From Schistosoma mansoni (lineage: Eukaryota; Platyhelminthes; Trematoda; Strigeidida; Schistosomatidae), in the NCBI RefSeq assembly GCF_000237925.1, contig NC_031500.1, positions 1,922,001-1,986,000 of the forward strand: a DNA stretch of 64,000 bases, in the 5' to 3' direction. The notes below the pieces were generated by a model. The model saw nothing but the letters and a program-made list of their open reading frames with translations. It was not told the DNA's origin and searched no databases. Positions 53,791 through 64,000 of the stretch are shown piece after piece (the first letter of the stretch is position 1; each line of letters begins with the position of its first letter). Made by a program: the position numbers and the translations under genes.

Positions 53791-53993
53791 TAACCCCCCC
53801 ACCCACTCACTCACTAACTTTGTCAGTTGCATAATTACATAGTTAATCTATTCATCGACTTAGTTAAGTTTAATTAACCGTACAAAACTCTTCAAATTGT
53901 TACACATGTTGCTAAACATAGATTCACATTGAAAAGAAAAAAAAGTTGGATGAGTGCCCTATATTCTTCATCAGTTTTATCAAATACAAATCT

Positions 53994-54170
53994 AATTACT
54001 TACGCCTGTTACCCCTTGTGGTGGGGAGGAGTATAGACCGCTTATTGACAATCTAATTACTACCTAGTATTTAATGTTTCAGTATATGACATATACAAAT
54101 ATGCTCAAATGTACTTACTTACTTACTTACGCCTGTTACCCCTCGTAGAGGTGCATAGGCCACATGTTCA
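53994..54170 (-). repeat. Two short family D ends
   Basis: CTTACGCCTGTTACCCC occurs at about 54000 and 54128, each followed by a few bases of the D tail. Confidence 0.5.
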
Positions 54171-54429
54171 AATGTACCTAAATTAAATTATATCATTAAG
54201 ATGTATTAATCGGCAAGTGTAGATATGTATAGGGCAAGTTGTTTTAACGCTTGAGTAATGGGGGTATTTATAAAGTAACTTATGTAGTATAGAACTGTAT
54301 TGAGTCCACTCATTCAAGTATATATTCAAGATAATAAAATTATATATTATGTCCTCTTTACAATCTAGGTTATACATGTTACATATGAATAAAGATTTGT
54401 CAAGTGTAAAACTCGGTCACTATACGGAT
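54171..54429. other. Intergenic, nothing recognised
   Basis: AT-rich only. Confidence 0.4.
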
Positions 54430-54600
54430 AGCTCAATGGTAACGTCTCTGATTGTGGAGTTGAGGTGACACGGAATAGAATTCGTCAGGTTAGGGAAGGG
54501 ATTGGTTCCCTCAAGATTACAGGTATGCATTGCAGCCGAGTGCCAAGTAGCACAAAAAATAAGTACAAGGTTTCCTGTTGACTATCTTCAATTATCATTT
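54430..54600 (+). repeat. Family C SINE, diverged
   Basis: GATAGCTCAATGGTAACGTC, TTCCCTCAAGATTACAGG, GCCGAGTGCCAAGTAGCAC; core eroded. Confidence 0.6.
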
Positions 54601-54827
54601 ACCTAAATGTGTTGAGAAGATGGTGAAAAAAAAAATACGATGCTTTGAGATTTTAGTTGCATCTTAATTACTGTTGAGAGTGATCAAATTATATCAAATG
54701 AAATGAACTGTGTTGATATGAAGTGAATATGAAATTGGAAAACAGCAAGTTTTATTTCACAATGAATAAATTAATATTAGGTTGTTAGAGGGAATCAGTT
54801 GAGAACCCTATTTCAAGCTAGTTAATA

Positions 54828-55029
54828 TCACCATGGAAAACCTGGAAGCAGTGGATGACCGTTTTGAATCTCGCGAGGTGGGATCGTGGATGTGTACTGC
54901 TGAGGAGACCCATAATAGGACGAAATGGACGTCCAGTGCTTCCAGGTTTTCCATGGTGGTCTAGCTTCAATTGACTCATGATTTCAATTATGAAAATACT
55001 GAAATCTCCACAAAACCCCTTCTGATCTA
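54828..55029. repeat. Family A fold-back unit with 9-bp target duplication
   Basis: A short reversed piece (TCACCATGGAAAACCTGG) joins a forward head, core GCTGAGGAGACCC, GGACGAAATGG and full tail. TAGTTAATA flanks it (54819-54827, 55030-55038). Confidence 0.75.
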
Positions 55030-55039
55030 TAGTTAATAC

Positions 55040-55770
55040 TTGTCTAAAATGCGTTTTATGTTAATGAAGAAAGTGTTGTCCCCTCTTTGTGAAGTTTGAA
55101 CTTATGTCACCAAATGGGTTACTGCCAAAGGCATTATATCGATAAATTCTTCAAACGCTAACTAATTTCATGTAGGACAGAATTATTTCCGAATTGACTG
55201 ATCCTTAAATTGGCGAATAATTCCCATTTAAACATTAAAAACACGAAATTCAGCAAAGGGATCTTTTTTAAACGAGTTTATTATCAAGCTTCTCCCGTCT
55301 GATTGTCTCCATGTGCATCTACCAGCTCATCTGCTTTTGTGGAGCAAGGTACATTGGCTTTAGCCAGATCTCACTTTCAACTCGGATACGGGAACATGAC
55401 CCAGTATAGTTCTACAAAGGTTACAGGAAAGCAGTTAGGAGTTCCATACTTGAACACCTAATCGACTGTAATCATTCTACTGATCCACAATTTTTCTTTT
55501 AAGGTTGTATATACAATTCGTCCAAATCGACTTAGATTTCTTCGTATTCAACTCTTAAAAACAGACGAGGCTCTTACTATCCATGAGCTCAAGCCAGAAC
55601 TATGCGTACAAAAGAAGTATGACCTATCGTTATCGTTACCTTGACCTTAGTTTATTATTATTACTGCATTTCTCCCTTTATTTATTTATTTATTATTTGT
55701 ATTGCGCAATCTAGTATTACAATCTTTCTATTACATCATCTTGGTTATCCCTTGTTCACATTTCCTCGAG
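55040..55770. other. Intergenic, nothing recognised
   Basis: No supported exon; T/A-rich run at 55650-55700. Confidence 0.4.
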
Positions 55771-55774
55771 GAAC

Positions 55775-56055
55775 TAGTACCGTAGTGAACGAAAACACAA
55801 ATGGAGACAATAGGATATATTTCAACAGGAAACTACAGAATATCTTAGTCAAATCTGAGAACCAAACAGTAAATACTTCATTTGAAAAATGTCAGTCAAT
55901 CGTGTCAGACTTCACTGTTCATTCACTTCCATACCAATTGCTTTCTGTTTCCGTTCTTTCTTTCTCGATCTTCTCGAACTTTTGCTGCTAGACATTCTAC
56001 TTCTGACCAATGTTATATGCTACTTATGTCGATATAAATAGCACACATCACAGTA
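55775..56055 (+). repeat. Family F repeat
   Basis: GTAGTGAACGAAAACAC to TCGATATAAATAGCACAC, aligning with 17990-18270. Confidence 0.6.
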
Positions 56056-56284
56056 CTTAAAACAAAAATCATATGTATACGATTATACAGTTTGATAATA
56101 AATTCGTTGTAATCCTGAAAGAAGTGATACGTCTTATGGAATTTAAACTACCACCATCGAGTGTTATAGTTTCAAACGTTACCACCGAGTTACACAGGTC
56201 ATAAACGGCCTACAGTTGTGATGTTTACACTATCTGTGAAAAATGTTACTTAAAAGTTGATAGAACTCTATAGATCAAGTGGCG

Positions 56285-56420
56285 ATAGGTCCGGAGTTCG
56301 ATGTCCGAACAAGACATACATGAGCATTGCTGAGAATTCTCGAATTAAAATGAAACAGCTATCCAATACTTCTTAATTTTAATGATTGTTCAACTAAGAC
56401 CAATTGGTTTTGTTAATTAC
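56285..56420 (+). repeat. Family A SINE, very old
   Basis: GGAGTTCGATGTCC, GCATTGCTGAGAATTCTC and ATGAAACAGC mark the order. Confidence 0.4.
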
Positions 56421-56439
56421 AAAACATGAATCATTTAAT

Positions 56440-56830
56440 TTACGTTGATGGGAGGCGAAACCCGACTCACACATCCTTGTCATACCTCCTGGATAGTTCA
56501 ACTGTTTCCATGAACTAACGTGAGCGGTACCCCGGTTGGTGGAGACCGGCCTAATCATTCACTCTACCTATACCCACAAATGATTAGGAAGGCTACAAAA
56601 AATCATAGCACCATTAGTATTATTTCAAAAAAAATTAAGAACGAGTTTACCCAAAAAGAATGGAAGAAAGATGTAATGATTCTGCCCAAACGATGCAAAA
56701 ACAGCCATTGAGCCCTGATAGTTGTGCTTTGCTTTGATGTAGCATTCTTCTCCAGAAGAGCCTACTAGGCTTCACAATGTTACTACGGCTGGAAGGGTGG
56801 GCAATTAACCTTGATAAAAATATGTTTAAT
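56440..56830. repeat. Unclassified GC-richer block
   Basis: CGGTACCCCGGTTGGTGGAG and CTCACACATCCTTGTC look like transposon UTR, but no second copy is in the window. Confidence 0.25.
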
Positions 56831-57030
56831 CAATAATCGTAGAGAAAGTAAAAGTGATAATCTCCGTCTTCTTATTGCATTATCGAAATTTATCAAAGGG
56901 ATTAATTGCTTTAAAAGTGACATTGTTATTTTACCCATCTACTAATGGATTATTGATGTACCATTCAGTTTTTTCCTATGCTGGTGAATCTGTAAAAGTT
57001 TGAAGTAACTTATTACTGTATCATCTTTTA

Positions 57031-57590
57031 TATTTTCATAGTTGAAATCATGAGTCGATTGAAGCTAGACCACCATGGAAAACCTGAAAGCACTGGACGG
57101 CCGTTTCGTTCTATTATGGGACTCCTCAGCAGAGATATCAACTCACTGAAGACAATTGGTGAACGGTTGCTCAAAATCGTGGATTGGTTGAAGTTAGACA
57201 TTAACACCGTTGGATACCGGGCGGCTCAGTGGTTCTAGAGGTTAAGTGCTCTGGCGCGAGACTGGTATGTCCTGAGTTCGAATCTCGCGAGGCGAGGTCG
57301 TGGATGCTGGTGAACGGTTGCTCAAAATCGTGGATTGGTTGAAGTTAGACATTAACACCGTTGGATACCGGGCGGCTCAGTGGTTCTAGAGGTTAAGTGC
57401 TCTGGCGCGAGACTGGTAGGTCTTGGGTTCGAATCTCGCGAGTGCGGGATCATGGATGCCTACTGCTGAGGAGTCCCATAATAGGACGAAACGGCTGTCC
57501 AGTGCTTCCAGGTTTTCCATGCTGTTCTACCTTCAATTGACTCATGATTTCAACTATGAAAATAATAAATTCTCCACAAAACCCCTTCTG
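57031..57590. repeat. Family A fold-back unit, 560 bp, with 11-bp target duplication
   Basis: A reversed tail and hammerhead 3' half (57031-57133), then a forward 5' region and head that are tandemly duplicated (period 151: 57157-57307, 57308-57458), hammerhead and tail. ATCATCTTTTA flanks it (57020-57030, 57591-57601). Confidence 0.8.
57458..57512 (+). ncRNA. Hammerhead ribozyme candidate, family A
   Basis: Stem I TACTG with CAGTG, core CTGAGGA, stem II GTCC/GGAC, GAAA, minimal stem III (AC..GT), cleavage triplet GTC. All core positions except the tolerated position 7 are canonical. Confidence 0.55.
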
Positions 57591-57774
57591 ATCATCTTTT
57601 ACAGACCAATTTATTCATAGATACAGATCGGAAGACTGAACTTGTTTTCATTTGAATGTTTTGAAGTTTTTAACCATACAAATGTAATGAATGAGTTAGT
57701 AGATGAATCTTATAGTATACAATTGTTATTAGTATCATCTAGTTGGATGAATAATTAGTTTGGTAGTATGAATT

Positions 57775-58050
57775 GTGCTACTGATATCGACAGATTTAAG
57801 TAGTATGTATCATCAAGAGAAAGTGTAATGTCTGGTGGTAGAAAGTTCAGAAGATCGAAGAGAAGAGAAAAGAATGAGAACACAGAGTGATTGCTGTGGA
57901 AATGAAGGAACAATCAAGTGTGAGACATTTGATGTATATTTTGCAAATGAAGTATTTACTGTATGGTTCTCAGATATTACTAAGAGATTCTGTGATTTTG
58001 TATTCAAATTCATTTAGTTATCCCTACTGGTATTCTCGTTCACTACAGTT
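57775..58050 (-). repeat. Family F repeat, uninterrupted
   Basis: Serves as the empty-site reference for the insertion at 17462-17766. Confidence 0.6.
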
Positions 58051-58079
58051 TTTCATTCTAATCGGAGCATTTGTAAACA

Positions 58080-58235
58080 TGGAAAGTATGAGCTTGTGGT
58101 GGAGAAGATTTGTAGTTCGAGTAGATGATTTTGATGGAGTTTTGTACTCTGAGCTGGATGGTTTGGTCGTGGAGTTTTCATCGTCCTTCTGAACGACATC
58201 ATCAGCACAAACTTTGGGTAGAAGTGAAATGTTTG
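58080..58235 (+). repeat. Family E repeat
   Basis: GATGATTTTGATGGAGTTTT, GAGCTGGATGGTTTGGTCG and CATCATCAGCACAAAC. Confidence 0.55.
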
Positions 58236-58267
58236 AATTTCTCCTTATTTGGTTCATAGTTTGTCTT

Positions 58268-58720
58268 GTACTCGAACTCAGGATCTTCATTCTCACGCGA
58301 GAACGCTTTACCTCTAGACCACTGAACCGGTCCGACAGTGTCAATCTTTAACCTCAACTGATCCACAATATCGCGCGACCATCTTTCATTGTCTTCGGTG
58401 AGTAACTGCCCAACACCTGACATGAATGAACTCTACTAGTCACAACTGCTCACTAGAACTCCAAGAATTACCTCTCGAAGCTAGTTACTACTGAGTATAT
58501 CATAATTATCAGTATAGGGTTAAGTATAAAGGTTAATCGTCTGCGTGAGACTAATAACCCTGAGTTCCAGCCCTTTAAGTATGAGATCGTGGATGTACAA
58601 CACTGAGGAATCTCATAGTTGGACGAAACTGTCGCCCATCACTTCCAGGTTTTCACTGGTAGTCTAACATCAATCCATTTTTTGATCTCAATCAAAAATC
58701 AACAATCCCTACAACCTATT
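58268..58720. repeat. Family A2 inverted pair
   Basis: A reversed copy (58268-58505) and a forward copy (58515-58720) meet at AGTATAGGGTT. Confidence 0.6.
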
Positions 58721-58764
58721 GCAGATAGTTAAAATATTTAATAGTAATATTTTTATCTTTTTAA

Positions 58765-59170
58765 TAGTTGGGATCATGAATCGATTGAAGCTAGACCACT
58801 ATGGAAATCCTGGAAGCACTGGACATCCGTTTCGTCCTATCATGGGAGACCTCAGCAGTGCGCATCCACGATCCCTTCTCACTAGATTCGAATCCAGACC
58901 CTATAGGGTTGGCAAGATAGCGCTTTACTTGATAACCACTATGCCGGCATCCAACGGTGTTCATTTCCAACTTCAACCGATCCTATTTGTCCTATTGTGT
59001 GACTCCACAACAGTGAGCATGCACAATCCCACCTCGCGAGACTCCAACCCAGGACCTATCAGTCTCATGAAATAGCACTTAATCACTAGACCACTGAGCC
59101 TGCCGGTATCCAACGGTGTTAATGTTTAACTTCAACCGATCCACGAAATCTGATCAACACATCCACCAAT
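58765..59170 (-). repeat. Family A, two reversed partial units in tandem
   Basis: Unit 1 58765-58983, unit 2 58984-59170; each carries a hammerhead and tRNA-like head. Confidence 0.65.
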
Positions 59171-59417
59171 GTAATAATTTTATCACTATCTTCATTTACT
59201 TGATTAACTATATGATGTATGATATTTCTAGTTGTATAGTTTGGCTACATTTTTTTGATCAAACTCTAATGTAGTCAAGTCATTTCTCTTTTCAAAAAAA
59301 AGGGGGAAGAAAGAAGGAAAAAGGAATATTTAACTAAAACACAAATGAAAATAAACACATCAACAAATGAATTGGAAAACAATAAAACAAACAACACTGA
59401 ACAAATAAATATCATAC

Positions 59418-59452
59418 GTGTGTATGTGCGTGCGTGCGTGCGCGTGTGTGCA
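59418..59452 (+). repeat. (TG)n/(CG)n microsatellite
   Basis: TGTGTATGTGCGTGCGTGCG run. Confidence 0.85.
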
Positions 59453-59879
59453 TTACTTTTTTTATTATTAAATAGTTACTATGGTGTCAAAATGATAGAT
59501 GATATGAATACTGATTGATGACGTAATACAAAAAACAAGAATTGGCGAGTTGATACGGTGGTAACAAAAAAAACAAAAAAAACAAGAACAGGTGAATATG
59601 AAATGAAATTTCAAAAAAAAGTTTTTTTCATTTTCTTTTATTGTATTAAACAAAACAGAACAACAAACAAACAAACAGTCTTAGATACTTGTGATATCAT
59701 TCGTATAAGTCAAATATCCAGTTCATAGTGAATGAATTGATAGATCAAAAAGAAAAGAGAAACAACAATTTAAAATGGTAAATTGATAAAAATAGAGCAG
59801 AAATTGATAAACCTTTTTATTGGTAAATGATTGATGATTGTAATTTCATTTTGAATGACTAGATCTAAACTGTTTTTGT

Positions 59880-60640
59880 ATTTTTCCCCAATGTTAGTTA
59901 TCATGTGACAAGATTGCTTATCAGAATACGGACTTATACGATTTTGGCACTGTGCCAAATCAATGACATGTGAACCAACATTGAGTAGCCTAGAGTCAAC
60001 TTTGAGTATTTATTGATTCTTTGTGTAGTAGCTTTTCGTCTTATCTAGTCAGTTCAGTCTAGAACATAATCTGAACTTTCACTGTATGAATCATGTATTA
60101 CAAACATAGGCAGTTTATATACAAGTAAACCAGATCTCATCACGTCATAAAATAGAAATAACATTTGTACCAGATCAAGCCAAAAGTTCCTGTAAATGTA
60201 AAAGACTGTAAATAATAGATTGGGAATAATTTGAGAATAGTAAATCGTATAATGATAGTCTATAGGTCAAAATAAGACTTATGATAAAATGAAAATCATA
60301 TATAATATATATAATCATATCAGAATGGGATTTTGTGGAGATTTTAGTAATTTTATATAGACATTAGACCAGCTCAGCGGTCTAGAAGTTAACTGCTCGC
60401 GCGCGAGACTGATAGGTTCTGGGTTGGAGTCTCGCGAGGCAAGATCGTTGATGCTCACTGCTGAGGAGTCCCACAATAGGAAGAAACAGCCGTCCAGTGC
60501 TTCCAGGTTTTTCATGATGGTCTAGTTTCAATTGACTCATGATCTCAACTATATAATGTATAATAATAGTCCAAAAATAATTCCAAGCAGTTACCATTTG
60601 TTTATTCTTCGATCGAATATAACATAGTCAATCAATCTAA
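59880..60640 (-). mobile_element. Fossil LTR (TGTTATA family) with nested family A SINE
   Basis: Reverse strand aligns with the LTR at 5892-6467; interrupted by the SINE at 60318-60555. Old and diverged. Confidence 0.6.
60318..60555. repeat. Family A fold-back copy inside an LTR
   Basis: A short reversed tail (60318-60360) joins a forward head, core GCTGAGGAGTCCC, AGGAAGAAAC and tail. TATATAAT on both sides may be the target duplication. Confidence 0.65.
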
Positions 60641-60839
60641 ATAGGATTCAACACTCCTTTGATTTATCTTGTAGTTTTGTTACTTCAAATGATTAGGTTT
60701 CTTTGAAGGTATTCATAAAGAAAGTTTCTATTTTCAAATCTTATGAATCACTAATGAGTAGATTATTTTGTAGCATACTGATGAATAATATCATGAACTG
60801 ATTGAAATTAGAAATGTAAATCAAAGAATGATAATTCAG

Positions 60840-61000
60840 TGGTCTTAAGTCTGCGCACTAGTCTATAACCTTAAAGGTTCTGTATACTAACTCGGTCATA
60901 AGTCGTAGAAGTATGCTATTACTGATGAGTGTGATAGTGGAACGAAACAACATTCCAGTACTTTGAGCTTTTTTCCGTCAATTCACTAGTAAGTATGAAA
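60840..61000 (+). repeat. Family A SINE, very old
   Basis: CTGATGAGTGTGATAGTGG and AACGAAACAACATTCCAG keep the hammerhead layout. Confidence 0.45.
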
Positions 61001-61509
61001 GTTATGTCCCGATAAGGATAATGAATGGTAACTTTGGGATCTATTTATGAACAATAACTATGCATATATTTTTTATCGTATAATTGCTAAATAACTAACC
61101 TATTCATATTCGTGTCCCCTTTATTATAAGCTTTATTTTGACTTATAGACTATTATTATACGATTTACCATTCTTGAGTTATCCCTAGTCTATCAATTAC
61201 TGCCTCCCACATTCACAGCCACATTTAGCTAAATCTTGTACAAATGTTATTTTCTATTTTATTGGTACGATGTGGTCAATCTGTTTGGTATATAAACTCA
61301 GTATGTTTGAAATATAACGATTCATACCGCAGAGGCTGTTCTGAACTTAACTGTCTGGGCTAGGTAGAAAGCAGGACCGATACGTACTCTAGACTGCTCG
61401 TACGGTTTCCGTGTGTCACTGTTCCAATCGATAATTGGCTACTCTCTGATTGGCGGTCTTATCACGTTCATACGTTAACAAGGCATCCACTCGGTCACAA
61501 GTTATAACA
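61001..61509 (+). mobile_element. Fossil LTR, TGTTATA family
   Basis: Begins near GTTATGTCCCGATAAGG and ends CACAAGTTATAACA; TATA box GGTATATAAACTC. No internal region. Confidence 0.65.
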
Positions 61510-61724
61510 ATGGACACTGAAAAGTTTGGAATCTACATTGAAACCTCTTTTGGAAAATTGGTTATGAATGTATGGGAATCTAAAGAAAAATTAACCTGGG
61601 ATTATTTAACCATCTAACATAGTGTCGATTACTACATAGTAATTAATCAATGTACACACCTCTATATAAAATATTGAACACAACATGTAATCAATTGATG
61701 TTAGATATATACATCATTGGATTC

Positions 61725-61870
61725 CAGTTCAATAGTTTAGTTTGTGTTAGAAATCAAGAATCCTGAGTTCGACTCCCGGGCGGTTAGTTCATGGGTGTGC
61801 ACTCCTGAAGAGTTTTATACAAGGACGAAATATCTGTCTTCTGATTTTTAAAGATAGTCTAGCTTATGTC
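61725..61870 (+). repeat. Family A SINE, old
   Basis: GAGTTCGACTCCCGG, GCACTCCTGAAGAGTT and AGGACGAAAT. Confidence 0.45.
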
Positions 61871-61904
61871 AATTCTTCATATATTAAGTAGGTAAAATAG
61901 TTAC

Positions 61905-62105
61905 TTACTTACTTACTTTACGCATGTTACTACCAATGGAGAATAGACCGCCGACCAGCATTCTCCAACCCACTCTGTCCTGGGCCTTCCTTTCTAGTTC
62001 TATCCAGTTTTTGTTCATTCTTCTCATGTCTGTCTCTATTTCTCAGCGTAATGTGTTCTTTGGTCTTCCTCTTCTACTTTGGCCTTCAGGATTCCATAGT
62101 TACAT
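61905..62105 (-). mobile_element. Family D tail fragment
   Basis: Reverse strand of the LINE-like tail, starting at CTTACTTACTT; very similar to 63685-63950. Confidence 0.65.
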
Positions 62106-62559
62106 AGTAGCATCACAAAAACAAGGCCTGAATACTGGCAGTTGATCCTTATCTCCAATTATACTTCAGTATCTTACCATAGTATATTAACTAATTTTCA
62201 ATAAAAGGAACATACCTTTTGCTATTAAATCTATTTTTATTAGTTTTACATAAGATTAATGTTGATCCTTCTTTTTGTAGAACAAAACCGTATGGGTTAA
62301 TTACAATTTTAATTAACGTATGCAGTGACTACCTAGGGTTAACCTATTTAGGGATGAATGTCAATCATTATTGTCTGGCGCTAGATGAACAAAAATCTGA
62401 CGTCAATACTCTATTATTATCATTATTAGTATTAGTACTACTATTTGTATTATTCATACTGTGGAGGTAGAAATATTGTCAGTTTTTATCTATGAATACT
62501 TGAAATAAGTAGAAGTAGACAAATGGTTTCGACTATTGAGACACTATTATCAAAATGTC
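62106..62559. other. Intergenic, nothing recognised
   Basis: An open frame at 62219-62470 has no family match and ends in an ATTAGT repeat; not called. Confidence 0.4.
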
Positions 62560-62730
62560 CTGGTTACGGTGTTTTTTAGCAAGATTTTTTTCTTCGGGAT
62601 AGGATTACTGACCCCATGCTCAACGTTCCTCCATTATCCGGGCTTGAGACCAGCAGTATCTCGAGAAGAGCCACAGGCTGAGTACTGGTGGGCGACCTAT
62701 ACTCATCCACGAGGGGTAACAGCGTAAGTC
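62560..62730 (+). mobile_element. Family D element, about 170 bp
   Basis: Head joined almost directly to the extreme tail (GTGGGCGACCTATACTC, GGGGTAACAGCGTAAG). Confidence 0.65.
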
Positions 62731-63004
62731 ACTATCATAATGTTTACTTCATGTCGAAGGGAGTTTTCTAATAATTCCACAAGTATTCGGTAGATTCATT
62801 CTGATGTTATTATTTTCGACTAGTTATCCTGAAAATTTTTAATAACTGTATGTGTCCTTGTCCGGACGTTCCATGTACCTATAAAGAGTGCTGATCTGGT
62901 CGTTAGAAGGTGCATCGGCCTCGTGACTTCCGAAAATTTCCGGCTTTCATCATGAGGCGTCATAATTATTCATTCAACTCCCAGGGCAGAGTTTAAATGG
63001 TTTG

Positions 63005-63430
63005 AATTATTTTTTCTGGTTAGCGTTTTTTTAGCGGGTTAGCTTTTCTACAGGATGGGGTCGCTAACCCCATGCCCAACCCTCCTCCTTTATCCAGTCT
63101 TGGGACCGACAGTAACTCTAGAAGAGCTACAGGCGGAGTTTCCAGCTGAAGAAGAAATTAGGAAAAGACGTCGGAAGTGGATAGGACATACATTGAGGAA
63201 ATCACCAATGTGCATTACAAGGCAATCCCTAACTTGGAATCCGGAAGGGAAGCGAAAAAGAGGAAGGCCAAAGAACATATTACGCCGGGAAACAGAAGCA
63301 GATATGATAAAGGATGAATGTTAACTGGAAAGAACTGGAAAGGATTGCCCATGACAGAGTTGGATGGAGAAAACTGGTGCGCGGCCTATGCTCCTCGACG
63401 AGGGATAACAGGCGTAAGTAAGTGAAGTAA
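63005..63430 (+). mobile_element. Family D element, best-kept coding tail
   Basis: The head is fused to a frame reading [45 protein letters not shown]. Ends GGCGTAAGTAAG. The frame is LINE-derived, not a host gene. Confidence 0.7.
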
Positions 63431-63684
63431 GTATCTGTCCTTGTATTATTATTGACTGTCTTATTTAGTTGACTATTAAACATTTGATTGATCAATCTTT
63501 CCCGAGTGAATTATTGAATTGGATTCTTTATCAGTCCATCTGATGAAGACACATTGATCATAATGCTATACTTCAAGAAATTCCCCAGGATTCTTTGAAT
63601 CTCCTCAACTCGGAATTTTAATATTTCGGAATGTTCTCAGTATGTGTTTGTTATGTTTCACAGTGTCATTTCCAGTTTATGATT

Positions 63685-63950
63685 ACTTACTTACTTACTA
63701 TCGCCTGTTACTCCCAATGGAACATAGGCAGCCGACCAGCATTCTCCAACCCACTCTGTCCTGGGCCTTCCTTTCTAGTTCTATCCAGTTTTTGTTCATT
63801 CTTCTCATGTCTGTCTCCATTTCTCGGTGTAATGTGTTCTTTGGTCTTCTTCTTCTCCCTTGGCCTTCAGGATTCCATGTGAGGGCTTTTCTTGTGACGC
63901 AGTTGAGTGATTTCCTTAAAGTGTGTCCTATCCACTTCCACAGTTTATGA
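63685..63950 (-). mobile_element. Family D / LINE C-terminal tail
   Basis: Reverse strand tail with (TAAG)n; matches 61905-62105 closely, suggesting recent activity. Confidence 0.65.
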
Positions 63951-64000
63951 TGGTAAAAAGAAATTTTTCAAATCATTTCAAGTAGTTTGAGCATTGAACA

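Noticed and set aside
62219-62470. 83-aa frame as a secreted protein
   Set aside because: Hydrophobic end comes from an ATTAGT repeat; no splice context or family match.

Overview
The window looks like AT-rich nuclear DNA of a blood fluke (Schistosoma or a very close relative). Four independent signs point there: two secreted CAP/SCP-TAPS (venom-allergen-like, VAL) genes with small exons; a micro-exon gene (MEG) with 6, 6, 12, 21 and 33 nt internal exons; tRNA-headed repeats carrying hammerhead ribozyme cores of the Schistosoma Sm-alpha type; and RTE/SR2-like LINE fragments ending in (GACT)n. I cannot fix the species from sequence alone.

Host genes. (1) 1192-8663 (+): a five-exon VAL gene, 186 aa. 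(2) 23900-16426 (-): a second five-exon VAL gene, 194 aa. The two converge tail to tail across about 7.8 kb of repeats and share intron phases 0-2-0-2, eight aligned cysteines and exons 2 and 3 of identical length (140 and 85 nt), so they are an inverted duplicated pair. Both have changed residues at the usual CAP tetrad. (3) 40432-45524 (+): a MEG-type gene of seven exons, 80 aa: signal peptide, Thr/Ser-rich middle made of symmetric phase-1 micro-exons, and a hydrophobic C-terminal exon. Two adjacent 6-nt exons sit in a tandemly duplicated intron segment, which shows how a micro-exon was multiplied. No other host gene could be supported; most other open frames are repeat translations.

Repeats make up much of the rest. 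Family A (about 405-bp unit): tRNA-like head, CTGAGGA-type hammerhead, tail ending CCCCTTCTGAT; the most abundant. Family B (about 340-bp unit): Sm-alpha-like, CTGACGA or CTGATGA hammerhead. Family C: a third tRNA-like head with a different hammerhead-like core. Many A, B and C copies are fold-back (two copies in opposite orientation), and at least six fold-back A units are bounded by target-site duplications of 9-14 bp, so the palindrome itself inserted or formed on insertion. Family D: an internally deleted element with a constant head and a LINE C-terminal tail ending in (TAAG)n. Family E: short repeat with a GAGCTGGATGG-type core. Family F: about 280-bp repeat. Family G: about 500-bp A-tailed retroposon. 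Family H: loosely defined fragments. There are also fossil LTRs of a family with TGTTATA/TATAACA ends, RTE-like LINE fragments, and a Penelope-like RT remnant.

Layout: 1-1.2 kb upstream DNA; 1.2-8.7 kb VAL gene 1; 8.7-16.4 kb repeats; 16.4-23.9 kb VAL gene 2; 23.9-40.4 kb repeat-rich intergenic DNA; 40.4-45.5 kb MEG; 45.5-64 kb repeat-rich intergenic DNA. Two 200-N gaps (41707-41906, 53346-53545) both fall inside fold-back repeats.
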